DNA of 64,000 bases, taken from NCBI GenBank assembly GCA_040719455.1, contig JBFDTN010000001.1:1893501-1957500 (forward strand). Direction: 5' to 3'. The notes beneath the pieces were generated by a model. The model did no database searches and was not told the DNA's origin. It saw only the letters and a program-made list of their open reading frames with translations. Both the position numbers and the translations under genes were made by a program. This document shows, one piece after another, positions 10,626-18,826 of the stretch (positions are counted from its first letter, which is position 1; every line of letters begins with the position of its first letter). This DNA comes from Streptococcus pneumoniae (GTDB taxonomy: Bacteria > Bacillota > Bacilli > Lactobacillales > Streptococcaceae).

Positions 10626-11115
10626 AGAGTTGGTTGAGGGCGGAAAGTGCAGCCTCATAGTCGGGTTCTGAATTGATATTGTCCAGATATTCGACATAGC
10701 CAATCTTGTTTGTTTCATCTAGCACGAGAATAGCGCGTGCTAAAAGATGCCATTCATTCATCAATAGACCATAAGCCTCTCCAAAAGAATGGTCGAAATA
10801 ATCGGATAGTAGCACAGCCTTGTCTAAGCCTGCAGCACCACACCAGCGTTTTTGAGCAAAAGGCAAATCCATAGAAATAGTAATCACCACAGCGTCCTCT
10901 CTAGCTGATAATTCTTGATTAAAACGACGAGTCTGTGTGGAGCAAATGCCAGTGTCAATCGAAGGCACAATGCTGAGGACCTTTTTCTTGCCAGAAAAGT
11001 CAGATAAAGAAATTTTTTCCAATTCTGGGTTGATAAGGGTAAAGTCAAGTGCGGTATCACCGACTTGTAGTTGTTTCGTTTCAAAAGTCACGGGTTGTCC
11101 GAGAAATGTTGCCAT
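10624..11115 (-). CDS. tpx: Thiol peroxidase
   Basis: A 163-residue peroxiredoxin of the Tpx class that reduces hydrogen peroxide and lipid hydroperoxides using thioredoxin. The peroxidatic cysteine lies in [15 protein letters not shown] and the resolving cysteine in RWCGAAGL. The length is normal. It follows the Mn transporter genes, the same order as psaBCA-psaD in pneumococcus, linking manganese uptake with peroxide defence. ATG 11115 has AAAAAAGGAG upstream. The gap to psaA is 62 bases and may hold a secondary promoter. Confidence 0.95.
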   Translation of the reverse strand: MATFLGQPVTFETKQLQVGDTALDFTLINPELEKISLSDFSGKKKVLSIVPSIDTGICSTQTRRFNQELSAREDAVVITISMDLPFAQKRWCGAAGLDKAVLLSDYFDHSFGEAYGLLMNEWHLLARAILVLDETNKIGYVEYLDNINSEPDYEAALSALNQL

Positions 11116-11177
11116 AAAATACTCCTTTTTTCTTTCTATTGTAGGAAAATTTTTGCAACATTGCGAATGATTTGTTT

Positions 11178-12104
11178 TTATTTTGCCAATCCTTCAGCAA
11201 TTTTATCCAAATTCCATTTCATCATGGCATAGTAACTGTCTCCGTCTTCGCCTTCTTCAGCGACAGAATCGGTGAAGATTTTCGCGTAAATCGGGATATT
11301 GGTGTCTTTTGAGACGGTCTTCATTGGACGGTCATCGACACTACTTTCAACAAAGAGGGATGGAACTTTAGTCTGACGGAGTTTTTCAACTAAATTCTTG
11401 ATCTGATCAGGTGTTCCCTCTTCTTCGGTGTTAATTTCCCAGATGTAGGCAGATGGAACCTGATAGGCTTTGGAGAAATATTTGAAACAGCCTTCGCTGG
11501 TGACAATCATTTTCTTCTCAGCAGGAATGTTGTTGAATTTTTCTTTGGCTTCTTTATCTAGTGTACTAAGTTTTTCGAGGTAGGTAGCTAGGTTTTTCTC
11601 GTAAGTTTCCTTGTTTTTTGGATCTTTAGCAATTAATTGTTTTGCAATATTTTGGGCATAAATCATCCCATTTTCAAGATTGAGCCAAGCGTGTGGGTCT
11701 TCCTTGCCTTTTTCATCTTCCCCTTCAAGGTAGATGACTTCAACGCCGTCGCTGACAGCAAAATAGTCCTTGTTTTCTACCTTGTTGGCATTTTTGACCA
11801 ATTTGGTAAACCAAGCATTGCCGCCGGTTTCAAGGTTAATGCCGTTGTAGAAGATGAGGTCAGCTTTCGATATCTTTTTCACATCTTCAGGCAGAGGTTC
11901 GTATTCGTGCGGATCTTGCCCAACTGGGACAATACTGTGAAGATCAATCTTGTCACCTGCGATATTTTTGGTTATATCAGCAAGGATAGAGTTGGTTGTG
12001 ACAACTTGTAATTTCCCGTTGTCAGCTTTTTTGCTGCTGGTTGAGCAGGCAGTAAGCCCAAGGATTGCAAGGAATGCTAGGGCAAGGATTGAGAGTTTTT
12101 TCAT
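11178..12104 (-). CDS. psaA: Manganese-binding lipoprotein of the ABC transporter (PsaA/ScaA/TroA type)
   Basis: A 308-residue cluster A-I solute-binding lipoprotein that captures Mn(II) outside the cell. The lipobox LTAC puts the lipidated cysteine at residue 20. Metal-ligand histidines are in [14 protein letters not shown] and [13 protein letters not shown], with acidic ligands towards the C-terminus ([19 protein letters not shown]). It is very close to pneumococcal PsaA in the HSIVPxGQDPHEY and [17 protein letters not shown] stretches. ATG 12104 with AAGGAGCA upstream is preferred to the longer frame from 12140. It is the third gene of psaBCA. Confidence 0.95.
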   Translation of the reverse strand: MKKLSILALAFLAILGLTACSTSSKKADNGKLQVVTTNSILADITKNIAGDKIDLHSIVPVGQDPHEYEPLPEDVKKISKADLIFYNGINLETGGNAWFTKLVKNANKVENKDYFAVSDGVEVIYLEGEDEKGKEDPHAWLNLENGMIYAQNIAKQLIAKDPKNKETYEKNLATYLEKLSTLDKEAKEKFNNIPAEKKMIVTSEGCFKYFSKAYQVPSAYIWEINTEEEGTPDQIKNLVEKLRQTKVPSLFVESSVDDRPMKTVSKDTNIPIYAKIFTDSVAEEGEDGDSYYAMMKWNLDKIAEGLAK

Positions 12105-12114
12105 CAAGTGCTCC

Positions 12115-12966
12115 TTATGAATGAGACGACTTTTTGACATAGCGCATCAAGATGCCTTGCTTTGGGGCAAAGAGAAAGCTAATCAAAAAGAAAGTGGCTG
12201 ATGTCAAGACGATACTGGATCCTGCGGCAATATTAAAACTATATCCGATAAAAAGTCCAACGATAGAAGCAAGGGCTCCCAAGGTGGAGGATAGGAAAAT
12301 CATTGTTTTTAAGCTATTGGCGTAGAGATAGGCAGTAGCGGCTGGGGTAATCAGCATGGCAACAATGAGGATGGTTCCGACACTTTGCATGGCAGTGACT
12401 GAAACCAAAGTCAGCAAAATCATGAGAAGGTAGTGATATGCATTAACAGGCATTCCCATGGATTTTGCAAGTAAGGGATCAAAGGAGGTAATCAAGAGTG
12501 GCTTGAAGAAGAGGAAAATGAGGAGGAGTACAACGGCTGCAACGCCAATCGTAATCCATTTATCCATATCTTGTACCGCCAGAATATTTCCAAATAAAAT
12601 ATGGAATAAATCGGTTGAGCTATTTGCAACTCCAATCAGGATGACCCCCAGCGCCAGAAAGGCTGAGAAGGTAATCCCGATAGCGGTATCACTCTTGATG
12701 ATACTATTTCCTTTGATGTAGGTAATCATCACCGATGCCAGAAGCCCGAAGGCAATCGCACCGATAAAAAAGTTAATGCCTAAGATATAAGAAAGGGCAA
12801 CGCCTGGGAGCACCGCATGGGAAATTGCATCTCCCATGAGGGACAAGCCCCGTAAGATAATAAAACATCCCACTGCTCCAGCGACAATTCCAATCACAAT
12901 GGCTGTCACGACAGCATTTTGCAGAAAGTGAAAACTTTGCAATCCTTCAATAAATTCTTGAATCAT
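12115..12966 (-). CDS. psaC: Manganese ABC transporter permease
   Basis: A 283-residue membrane permease of the ABC-3 family with about eight hydrophobic segments, the channel subunit for Mn(II). The [16 protein letters not shown] stretch (about 46-61) is the family's conserved cytoplasmic loop that contacts the ATPase. The start overlaps the end of psaB by four bases, so the two are translationally coupled. psaA follows 10 bases downstream. Confidence 0.95.
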   Translation of the reverse strand: MIQEFIEGLQSFHFLQNAVVTAIVIGIVAGAVGCFIILRGLSLMGDAISHAVLPGVALSYILGINFFIGAIAFGLLASVMITYIKGNSIIKSDTAIGITFSAFLALGVILIGVANSSTDLFHILFGNILAVQDMDKWITIGVAAVVLLLIFLFFKPLLITSFDPLLAKSMGMPVNAYHYLLMILLTLVSVTAMQSVGTILIVAMLITPAATAYLYANSLKTMIFLSSTLGALASIVGLFIGYSFNIAAGSSIVLTSATFFLISFLFAPKQGILMRYVKKSSHS

Positions 12967-13691
12967 TTTGTATGCTCCTCCATCACGATCAGTTGATTGC
13001 CATAAGTAGCCTCTAGGTTTTCCTTGGTAAAGGTGACATTCGTCTCTCCAATGGCGATGAGTTGGCGATTTAGCAATAGCACTTGGTCAAAATAGTGCTT
13101 GACCTTGTTGAGGTCATGATGGACGATGAGGATGGTCTTGCCTGCTGCTTTGAGTTGTCTAAGCGTCGTCATGATGATTTCTTCACTGACAGAGTCAATC
13201 CCGACAAAGGGCTCATCAAGAAAGATATAGTCAGCCTCCTGAACCAAACAACGAGCAATCAAGACACGCTGGAACTGTCCGCCAGAAAGTTCGCTGATTT
13301 GTCGGTCAGCATAATCCTTTAGTCCAACCAAATCAAGGGCATGTGCGACTTTTTCCCAATGCTTTGCTTTGAGTCGCTCGAAAAACTGGATTTTAGGATA
13401 GAGTCCTAGCGACACGCACTCCTTGACCGTAATCGGAAAAGTGAAGTCAATCGCTGCTTTTTGCTCGACATAGGCGATTTTGCCGCGTTGTTTTCGAATA
13501 TCCTTGCCATCCAAAATGGTCTTTCCCTCGTGGTCAATAATCTGAAGCATAGCTTTTAAGAGGGTAGATTTGCCTGCCCCGTTTGGTCCTAGAATACCTG
13601 TAATGGTTGGTCCTTGGATGTTTAAGTGAATCGTGTCCAAGGCTAGCACTTGGTGATAGCTGACACTTAAACGTTCTATTTCAATCATCAT
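12963..13691 (-). CDS. psaB: Manganese ABC transporter ATP-binding protein
   Basis: A 242-residue ABC ATPase that powers Mn(II) import through PsaC. Walker A is GPNGAGKST (about 34-42), the signature is LSGGQFQRV, Walker B is YIFLDEPF, and the switch His follows in ILIVHHDL. It is the first gene of the psaBCA-tpx transcript, read from a promoter with a palindrome in its spacer that is a good candidate for the DtxR-type regulator site. Confidence 0.95.
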   Translation of the reverse strand: MMIEIERLSVSYHQVLALDTIHLNIQGPTITGILGPNGAGKSTLLKAMLQIIDHEGKTILDGKDIRKQRGKIAYVEQKAAIDFTFPITVKECVSLGLYPKIQFFERLKAKHWEKVAHALDLVGLKDYADRQISELSGGQFQRVLIARCLVQEADYIFLDEPFVGIDSVSEEIIMTTLRQLKAAGKTILIVHHDLNKVKHYFDQVLLLNRQLIAIGETNVTFTKENLEATYGNQLIVMEEHTK

Positions 13692-13710
13692 TCATACCTC
13701 GCATAGAATT

Positions 13711-13739
13711 AATATAGCTTAATTTAAAAATTAAGTCAA
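13711..13739 (-). promoter_or_regulatory. psaBCA promoter with palindromic operator
   Basis: On the minus strand, TTGACT (13734-13739) and TATATT (13711-13716) are 17 bases apart. The spacer is covered by the palindrome CTTAATTTAAAAATTAAG (13718-13735), an AT-rich site where a DtxR-type repressor such as PsaR would block polymerase. Binding is inferred. Confidence 0.75.
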
Positions 13740-13866
13740 GTTAATTTTTGAAAAAATGTAAGCATTTTCTCCTTTTTCTTTAAAAATGAGGTAAAATTCA
13801 TTTAAAAGCCTGCAAATTCTTGTGTTTTCTGCTATCATGTAGATAGAAAATAGAAAAGAGGTTCCT

Positions 13867-15759
13867 ATGGTACGTTTACAAGATGATTTTTATGAGGCAA
13901 TAAATGGACAATGGGCAGAGACTGCTGAAATTCCAAGTGACAAGCCAGTGACAGGCGGTTTTGTGGATCTACATGATGAGATTGAAGAGTTAATGCTTGC
14001 GACAACAGACAAGTGGCTAAAAGGTGAGGAAGTACCTGAGGATAGCGTTCTTCAAAACTTTGTCAAATACCACCGCTTAGCAGCAGATTTTGATAAAAGA
14101 GAAGCAGATGGCATTGCACCAGCTCTTTCCTTGATTGAAGAATATAAAAATATCCAGTCTTTTGCAGATTTTGTCGAAAAAATGGCAGCCTTTGAATTGG
14201 CAGGTAAGCCAAATGGACTACCGTTTGGTATTGCGCCTGACTTTATGGACGCTAAGACCAATGTCCTCTGGGCAGGAGAGCCAGGAACTATCTTGCCAGA
14301 TACGACCTACTATGCAGAAGACCACCCACAAAAGGCAGAATTGTTAGCTCTTTGGCGCCAGTCTGAGACAGACTTGCTCCGCAAGTTTGACTTTTCAGAT
14401 GAAGAAATTACTGATTTACTGGATAAGATGGAGGAGCAGGATGCGCGTGTGGCAAAAATCGTGCTTTCAAACGAAGACAAGGCCGAGTATTTCAAGCTCT
14501 ATCATCCCTATACATTTGCCGATTTTGCAGCCCTTGTGCCAACGCTTCCGTTAGATAATTTCTTTAAGCAAGTTATTGGTCAAGTTCCAGACAAGATCAT
14601 TGTGGAAAATCCTCGTTTCTGGGAAATGGCAAAAGAATTTTACTGTGAAGAGAATTGGGAGTATTTGAAAGCTAACTTGATTGTGAGTGCGGTGAGCTCT
14701 GTGACTTCTTATCTGACAGATGAGATTCGTATCCTATCAGGAGCTTATGGACGGGCCTTATCTGGTACGCCAGAAGCACAAAACAAGAAAAAAGCTGCCT
14801 TCTATTTGGCACAAGCACCATTTGATCAAGCTCTGGGCTTGTGGTATGCAGGGGAGAAATTCTCACCAGAAGCTAAGCTTGATGTGGAGCAAAAAGTTGC
14901 GACCATGATTGAGGTCTATAAAGAGCGCTTGGTAGCTAACGACTGGTTGACTGAAGAAACCAAGAAGCAAGCCATTGTCAAGCTCGGTGTGATTAAGCCT
15001 TATATCGGGTATCCTGAGAAATTGCCAGAGCGCTATTATGACAAGGTCATCGATGAGAGCAAGTCTCTCCTTGAAAATGCTCAATTCTTGAGAGAATTGT
15101 CTATCAAGCATTCATGGAGCAAGTGGAATCAACCGGTTGACGATAGCGAGTGGGGGATGCCAGCTCACATGGTCAATGCCTACTACAGCCCGCAACAAAA
15201 TAAAATCGTCTTTCCAGCGGCTATCTTGCAAGCGCCGTTTTACTCACTAGAGCAGACCTCGTCTGAAAACTATGGCGGAATCGGTGCGGTCATCGCTCAC
15301 GAAATTTCGCATGCCTTTGATACCAATGGCGCTTCCTTTGATGAAAATGGTAGCTTGAAAAACTGGTGGACAGAAGAAGACTACGCAGCCTTCAAGGAAA
15401 AAACGCAAAAAGTGGTGGACCTCTTTGAGGGGCAAGATTCTCACGGTGCTAAGGTAAACGGGAAATTGACCGTCTCTGAAAACGTGGCTGACTTGGGTGG
15501 CCTTGCAGCAGCACTTGAAGCCGCAAAACGTGATGAAGACTACTCAGCAGAAGAATTCTTCACCAACTGGGGTCGCATCTGGCGCATGAAAGGACGGACA
15601 GAGTACATGAAGTTGCTTGCGAGCGTTGACGTTCACGGACCGGCAAAACTCCGCGTTAACCTACAAGTACCAAACTTTGACGAATTCTTTGAAACCTTCG
15701 ATGTCACAGAAAAAGACGGCATGTGGCGCGCACCAGAAGATCGTGTAGTGATTTGGTAG
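13867..15759 (+). CDS. pepO: M13-family zinc endopeptidase PepO
   Basis: A 630-residue neprilysin-like metallopeptidase that cuts small peptides. The zinc motif HEISH lies in GGIGAVIAHEISHAFD, and the third ligand is in ENVADLGG; NAYYSP matches the family's substrate-binding NAYY motif. The C-terminus RAPEDRVVIW resembles the usual CxVW end but without the Cys. There is no signal peptide, so the protein is probably cytoplasmic or exported without one. The stop lies 14 bases before an IS1182-type element, which has replaced any native terminator. Confidence 0.95.
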   Translation: MVRLQDDFYEAINGQWAETAEIPSDKPVTGGFVDLHDEIEELMLATTDKWLKGEEVPEDSVLQNFVKYHRLAADFDKREADGIAPALSLIEEYKNIQSFADFVEKMAAFELAGKPNGLPFGIAPDFMDAKTNVLWAGEPGTILPDTTYYAEDHPQKAELLALWRQSETDLLRKFDFSDEEITDLLDKMEEQDARVAKIVLSNEDKAEYFKLYHPYTFADFAALVPTLPLDNFFKQVIGQVPDKIIVENPRFWEMAKEFYCEENWEYLKANLIVSAVSSVTSYLTDEIRILSGAYGRALSGTPEAQNKKKAAFYLAQAPFDQALGLWYAGEKFSPEAKLDVEQKVATMIEVYKERLVANDWLTEETKKQAIVKLGVIKPYIGYPEKLPERYYDKVIDESKSLLENAQFLRELSIKHSWSKWNQPVDDSEWGMPAHMVNAYYSPQQNKIVFPAAILQAPFYSLEQTSSENYGGIGAVIAHEISHAFDTNGASFDENGSLKNWWTEEDYAAFKEKTQKVVDLFEGQDSHGAKVNGKLTVSENVADLGGLAAALEAAKRDEDYSAEEFFTNWGRIWRMKGRTEYMKLLASVDVHGPAKLRVNLQVPNFDEFFETFDVTEKDGMWRAPEDRVVIW

Positions 15760-17450
15760 GATATATAAAAAAGGGCTGGGCAAAAACTTGCTTCAGAATA
15801 AAACCACACTGTCATTTCCATCTTGAAAACAATCAAGATGAAAGAATCACAGTGTGGTTTTTGATTTTTAGAGGTTTTAGTAGCCAAATTCTTTGCCAAT
15901 TTTGTGAGATTCATACTCATGAAGAGGAATCCGACCTCTGTTTGGACAGCTTGATTCCCTCGAACGTGAACTCTGCGCACGCCAAAAATACTCTTCAATC
16001 TGCCAAAAACGGGCTCGATATCGATTTTCCGTTTAGCGTAGATGCGAGAGCCTTCTTCGCTATGCAATTGTTCCTTTATGACTTCCTTAAAATAATTCCA
16101 AGTCGGATTATAATGGATTTGTTTCTGATGACCACTTTCTGTTTTGGCAAGTTGATCTAGCTCTAGCGTGTCCTGTATCTTATCTGCCTCGTAAATTTTG
16201 AAATCTCGTTCAAAGCCGTACTTGTCCGTTCGGCGAGAATAGTTCTTAAAGGAATAAACAACTCCATCTGGTTTTATAAACTGGTCTGTCTCTTCAAGAT
16301 AATCCCAGTTAGCTGGGTTCTCTGCACTGTTCTTATATTTCTTAGTTAATTCCTTTTGGTACATGCCATAGGGAATAAGCGGTGTTTTCTCCAGCTCATC
16401 CATAATAAAACGATAATTCTCCTCGCTACCATAACCTGCATCAGCTACAATGTTTTGGAACAAGTCTAATGTTTGAATGGATTGGAGGAAGGGTTTGAGG
16501 GTTCTGGTATCAGTTGGATTGGGAAAGATATCATAAGCAAGAACGTATTGACCATTGGTTGCGGCTTGAACATTATAACCAGGTTTCAACTGGCCATTCA
16601 TCATATGATCCTCTTTCATCCGCATAAAGGTAGCGTCATGGTCTGTTTTAGAAAACGAATTGCGTCCTAGAAAAGTATCTCTAGCCTCTTCGTAGCGCTG
16701 TTTACGAGGGAGGTAATCTTTTTTCAATTGGTTGCGGAGCTTCTGGATGCGACGTCGTTTTTGTTTATTAGCAGAACCGCCTTTGATAACTTTTGGCTCT
16801 TGGGCGATTGCTTTTTCCACTTCATCAAGGGCCTCTTCAGTCTTTTCAAGCAGGGCTTTGAGTCCCTCGCTGGTTTCACATTCTTCTTTTGAGAGGGCTA
16901 AATCTACCCCTTCTTGAACGAGCTTGTCATAGAGTTTAGAGATGTTTCCATTTAAAGCAGTCTCGTATTTCTCGACAGCTTTCTTCCATGTGAAAGAATA
17001 GAGATTAGCATCGGCCTCTAGTTTTGTGCCATCGATAAAGAGCGCCTCGTCTTTAATCAGACCATTGTCTCGCATGAGTAGGGTAAAGTAAATAAAGGCC
17101 GTCTTAATCAGGTGATTGGCATGTTTACTTGAACGGAAATTATTGATGGTTTTATAGCTAACATAAGTGTCTTGACTTAGCCATTTCATCGGAATAACTT
17201 CTTCGTTCATCTGCACTATTTTACGACCAGAAAAGACCTGACGGGCATAAGCGAAGAGCGTCATTTTTAACAGCATAGCAGGATGAAAAGCAGGGCGGCC
17301 CGTGTGTGACTTTTCTTCAAGCAGCACATCACTTGGCATACTATCCACGAACAAACTAATCAGTCTTGCTTCATGCGTCATTGGGAGATCAAAAGCAAGA
17401 TTTAGTTCCAAACTTAATTGATTTGTGTTATACTCTTTATACATCGTCAT
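15633..17450 (-). CDS. IS1182-family transposase, open through the IS end
   Basis: A 605-residue DDE-type transposase. The N-terminus (NQLSLELNLAFDLPMTHEARLI... GRPAFHPAMLLKMTLFAYARQVFSGRKI) and the FIDGTKLEADANLYSFTWKKA and ADAGYGSEENYRF segments match the IS1182 family. The frame has no stop inside the element: it passes through the internal hairpin and terminal repeat, and about the last 47 residues are read from DNA antisense to the 3' end of pepO. The conserved part ends near LTKLAKNLA. Whether an intact copy has an earlier stop is unknown; activity is uncertain. Confidence 0.85.
   Translation of the reverse strand: MTMYKEYNTNQLSLELNLAFDLPMTHEARLISLFVDSMPSDVLLEEKSHTGRPAFHPAMLLKMTLFAYARQVFSGRKIVQMNEEVIPMKWLSQDTYVSYKTINNFRSSKHANHLIKTAFIYFTLLMRDNGLIKDEALFIDGTKLEADANLYSFTWKKAVEKYETALNGNISKLYDKLVQEGVDLALSKEECETSEGLKALLEKTEEALDEVEKAIAQEPKVIKGGSANKQKRRRIQKLRNQLKKDYLPRKQRYEEARDTFLGRNSFSKTDHDATFMRMKEDHMMNGQLKPGYNVQAATNGQYVLAYDIFPNPTDTRTLKPFLQSIQTLDLFQNIVADAGYGSEENYRFIMDELEKTPLIPYGMYQKELTKKYKNSAENPANWDYLEETDQFIKPDGVVYSFKNYSRRTDKYGFERDFKIYEADKIQDTLELDQLAKTESGHQKQIHYNPTWNYFKEVIKEQLHSEEGSRIYAKRKIDIEPVFGRLKSIFGVRRVHVRGNQAVQTEVGFLFMSMNLTKLAKNLATKTSKNQKPHCDSFILIVFKMEMTVWFYSEASFCPALFYISYQITTRSSGARHMPSFSVTSKVSKNSSKFGTCRLTRSFAGP
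15801..15862. terminator. Hairpin at the transposase 3' end
   Basis: AAACCACACTGT pairs with ACAGTGTGGTTT, and inside it CATCTTGA pairs with TCAAGATG. A T run follows on the plus strand. It lies inside the transposase frame and probably shields the element from pepO readthrough. Confidence 0.75.
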
Positions 17451-17498
17451 GGCTTTCTAGTTATTTTGTGGTTATTATAATGATACCATGACTTTGTG

Positions 17499-17536
17499 AA
17501 AACGAGCATCTCCATCTACGGAAATGCTCGTTTTTT
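17499..17536. terminator. Hairpin upstream of the transposase gene
   Basis: AAAACGAGCAT and ATGCTCGTTTT form an 11-bp stem near the right end of the IS, with a T run on the plus strand and a short A run before it. It likely limits transcription crossing the IS boundary. Confidence 0.75.
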
Positions 17537-17547
17537 AACTTCTGAAG

Positions 17548-17910
17548 CTAGTTTTTGCCCAGACTCTTTTGCTTTTTCTGATATAGATAATTCCCCAATG
17601 CTAGTAAGCTGAATATTCCACTTGCTATAAATAAGGGAACGGGCGCTGGGTGGATGGGTTGTGGTGCCAGGGTATTCCAAATCGGCTCTAAAATGAAAAT
17701 CAGGCTGATAGCAATCAGAAAGCGATAGCGTAGTTTGGTTTTCATCTTATGATTTAATACTAAAGGAAAGGTGAAGAAATTGGCAAGGTGATTGAAGGTG
17801 ATTTCTAAAATAGAATTTGGATAAAAAAGAAGTGTCAGAGCAACTGTTCCACAAAGAATGGCATTTAGCTGACAAAAGTACTCCCAATAATAAAATAATT
17901 CTTTTTTCAT
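17548..17910 (-). CDS. Small membrane protein, paralog 3, 3' end replaced by the IS
   Basis: A 120-residue protein with four hydrophobic segments, unknown function. It starts MKKELFYYWEYFC and shares KMKTKLRYRFLIAISLIFILEPIW with the preceding gene. ATG 17910 overlaps the upstream TGA as ATGA. The last codons (S-L-G-K-N-stop) lie in the IS inverted repeat, so the native C-terminus was lost, probably only a few residues compared with the paralogs. The longer frame from 17940 is rejected because it overlaps the upstream gene. Confidence 0.7.
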   Translation of the reverse strand: MKKELFYYWEYFCQLNAILCGTVALTLLFYPNSILEITFNHLANFFTFPLVLNHKMKTKLRYRFLIAISLIFILEPIWNTLAPQPIHPAPVPLFIASGIFSLLALGNYLYQKKQKSLGKN

Positions 17911-18263
17911 GCCTGTTGCTTCTTTCTGTTTTGATGCCAATAATTTGCTAATGCTAACAAGCCCAGTACCAGACTAGCTAGGAAGTAGAAGAGCGGGGTT
18001 GGGTGGAGCGATTCTATTGAAATCATAGCCCAAATCGGCTCTAAAATGAAAATCAGGCTGATAGCAATTAAAAAGCGATAGCGGAGCTTGGTTTTCATCT
18101 TTTGACTGGTAACGAGAGTTAAAGAAAAGATATTCACAAGAGTCGATAGGCGTAGTGTTGGGTCGAGTTGTGGAAAGATGAGCATGGTGATAGCAGTTAG
18201 TGTGCATAGGGTTGCATTTAGGATGCAAAAATGTTCCCAGTAGTAAAATAGTTCTTTTTTCAT
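17907..18263 (-). CDS. Small membrane protein, paralog 2
   Basis: A 118-residue integral membrane protein with about four hydrophobic segments. It begins MKKELFYYWEHFCILNATLC and shares with the next gene an identical 24-residue stretch from KMKTKLRYRF to LEPIW. It lies one base after the stop of paralog 1 and overlaps paralog 3 by ATGA, so the three are one operon. No enzymatic motif is visible. Function unknown; recent tandem duplication is clear from the near-identical DNA. Confidence 0.75.
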   Translation of the reverse strand: MKKELFYYWEHFCILNATLCTLTAITMLIFPQLDPTLRLSTLVNIFSLTLVTSQKMKTKLRYRFLIAISLIFILEPIWAMISIESLHPTPLFYFLASLVLGLLALANYWHQNRKKQQA

Positions 18264-18264
18264 T

Positions 18265-18615
18265 TTAGGGCTTCCTTCTTTTTTTGTAGAGATAGTTGCT
18301 CAGCGAGAGGAGGGCAAAAATGCTCGTTAAAATAAGCAAGTGATTTCTTGTGAGAAGGATTGAACTTGGTTCAAAAAGAGTTGTGAGAGGTCCAATGACA
18401 ACACACATCAAAAATCCAATACTATTTCTATAAAGGGGACGTATGCTTGAGTTTTTGTTGACAAGTAGAGGCATGGAGAGAAGAATCGCTATTTTTGAAA
18501 AATGAAGGTGGAGAGTTTGATCAGAGGAAGTATTTTTAATCAATAGAGGTGTCATAAAATAGGTTAATCCGCAGATACAAAATATAGTCCAGTAGCTAAA
18601 AAATTCCTTTTTCAT
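18265..18615 (-). CDS. Small membrane protein, paralog 1
   Basis: A 116-residue protein with about four hydrophobic segments and the family start MKKEFFSYWTIFC. It is more diverged from the other two but ends alike (LSNYLYKKRRKP). ATG 18615 has AAAGGAGA seven bases upstream, better than the ATG at 18636. It is the first gene of a three-gene operon read from the promoter at 18706-18734. Function unknown; it does not look like a known immunity or transporter family. Confidence 0.72.
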   Translation of the reverse strand: MKKEFFSYWTIFCICGLTYFMTPLLIKNTSSDQTLHLHFSKIAILLSMPLLVNKNSSIRPLYRNSIGFLMCVVIGPLTTLFEPSSILLTRNHLLILTSIFALLSLSNYLYKKRRKP

Positions 18616-18705
18616 GCTTTTATCTCCTTTCTTCATCTAGCTCAGATAGGCAGTCATACAATAGCTAACATACATTTCAATCGTTTAATAACTCCTTTTT
18701 ATTTT

Positions 18706-18734
18706 AGTATAGCGTTTTCAAAAGTGAAAATCAA
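18706..18734 (-). promoter_or_regulatory. Promoter of the three membrane-protein genes
   Basis: On the minus strand, TTGATT (18729-18734), 17-base spacer, TATACT (18706-18711). The leader to ATG 18615 is about 85 bases and has an extra AAAAAGGAG early on, but no convincing leader gene. Confidence 0.65.
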
Positions 18735-18784
18735 GAAATTCCTGCATTTTCCGTTTAATCTCCTGCTGCAAATGGGATAGAACA

Positions 18785-18793
18785 TGGTATAAT
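18785..18793 (+). promoter_or_regulatory. Extended -10 promoter of leuS
   Basis: TGGTATAAT, 33 bases before the leuS start; no clear -35. No T-box structure is visible in this short leader. Confidence 0.65.
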
Positions 18794-18826
18794 AGAAACA
18801 TCATACAAAATTGGAGAGAAAAGGCT

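Larger units (their letters stand above)
15774..17564 (-). mobile_element. IS1182-family insertion sequence
   Basis: The element is bounded by 25-bp inverted repeats at 15774-15798 and 17540-17564, both carrying CTGGGCAAAAACT and GCTTCAGAA with two mismatches. It is about 1.79 kb and carries one transposase gene on the minus strand. It sits between two converging transcription units (pepO and the small membrane genes), a place where a shared terminator would be expected. No clear target duplication was seen. Confidence 0.88.

Noticed and set aside
15723-16160. 145-residue plus-strand frame over the IS
   Set aside because: It is antisense to the transposase and includes the IS terminal repeat and hairpin.
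18637-18826. T-box leader before leuS
   Set aside because: The leuS leader is about 30 bases and lacks T-box sequences; gltX and proS likewise have none.
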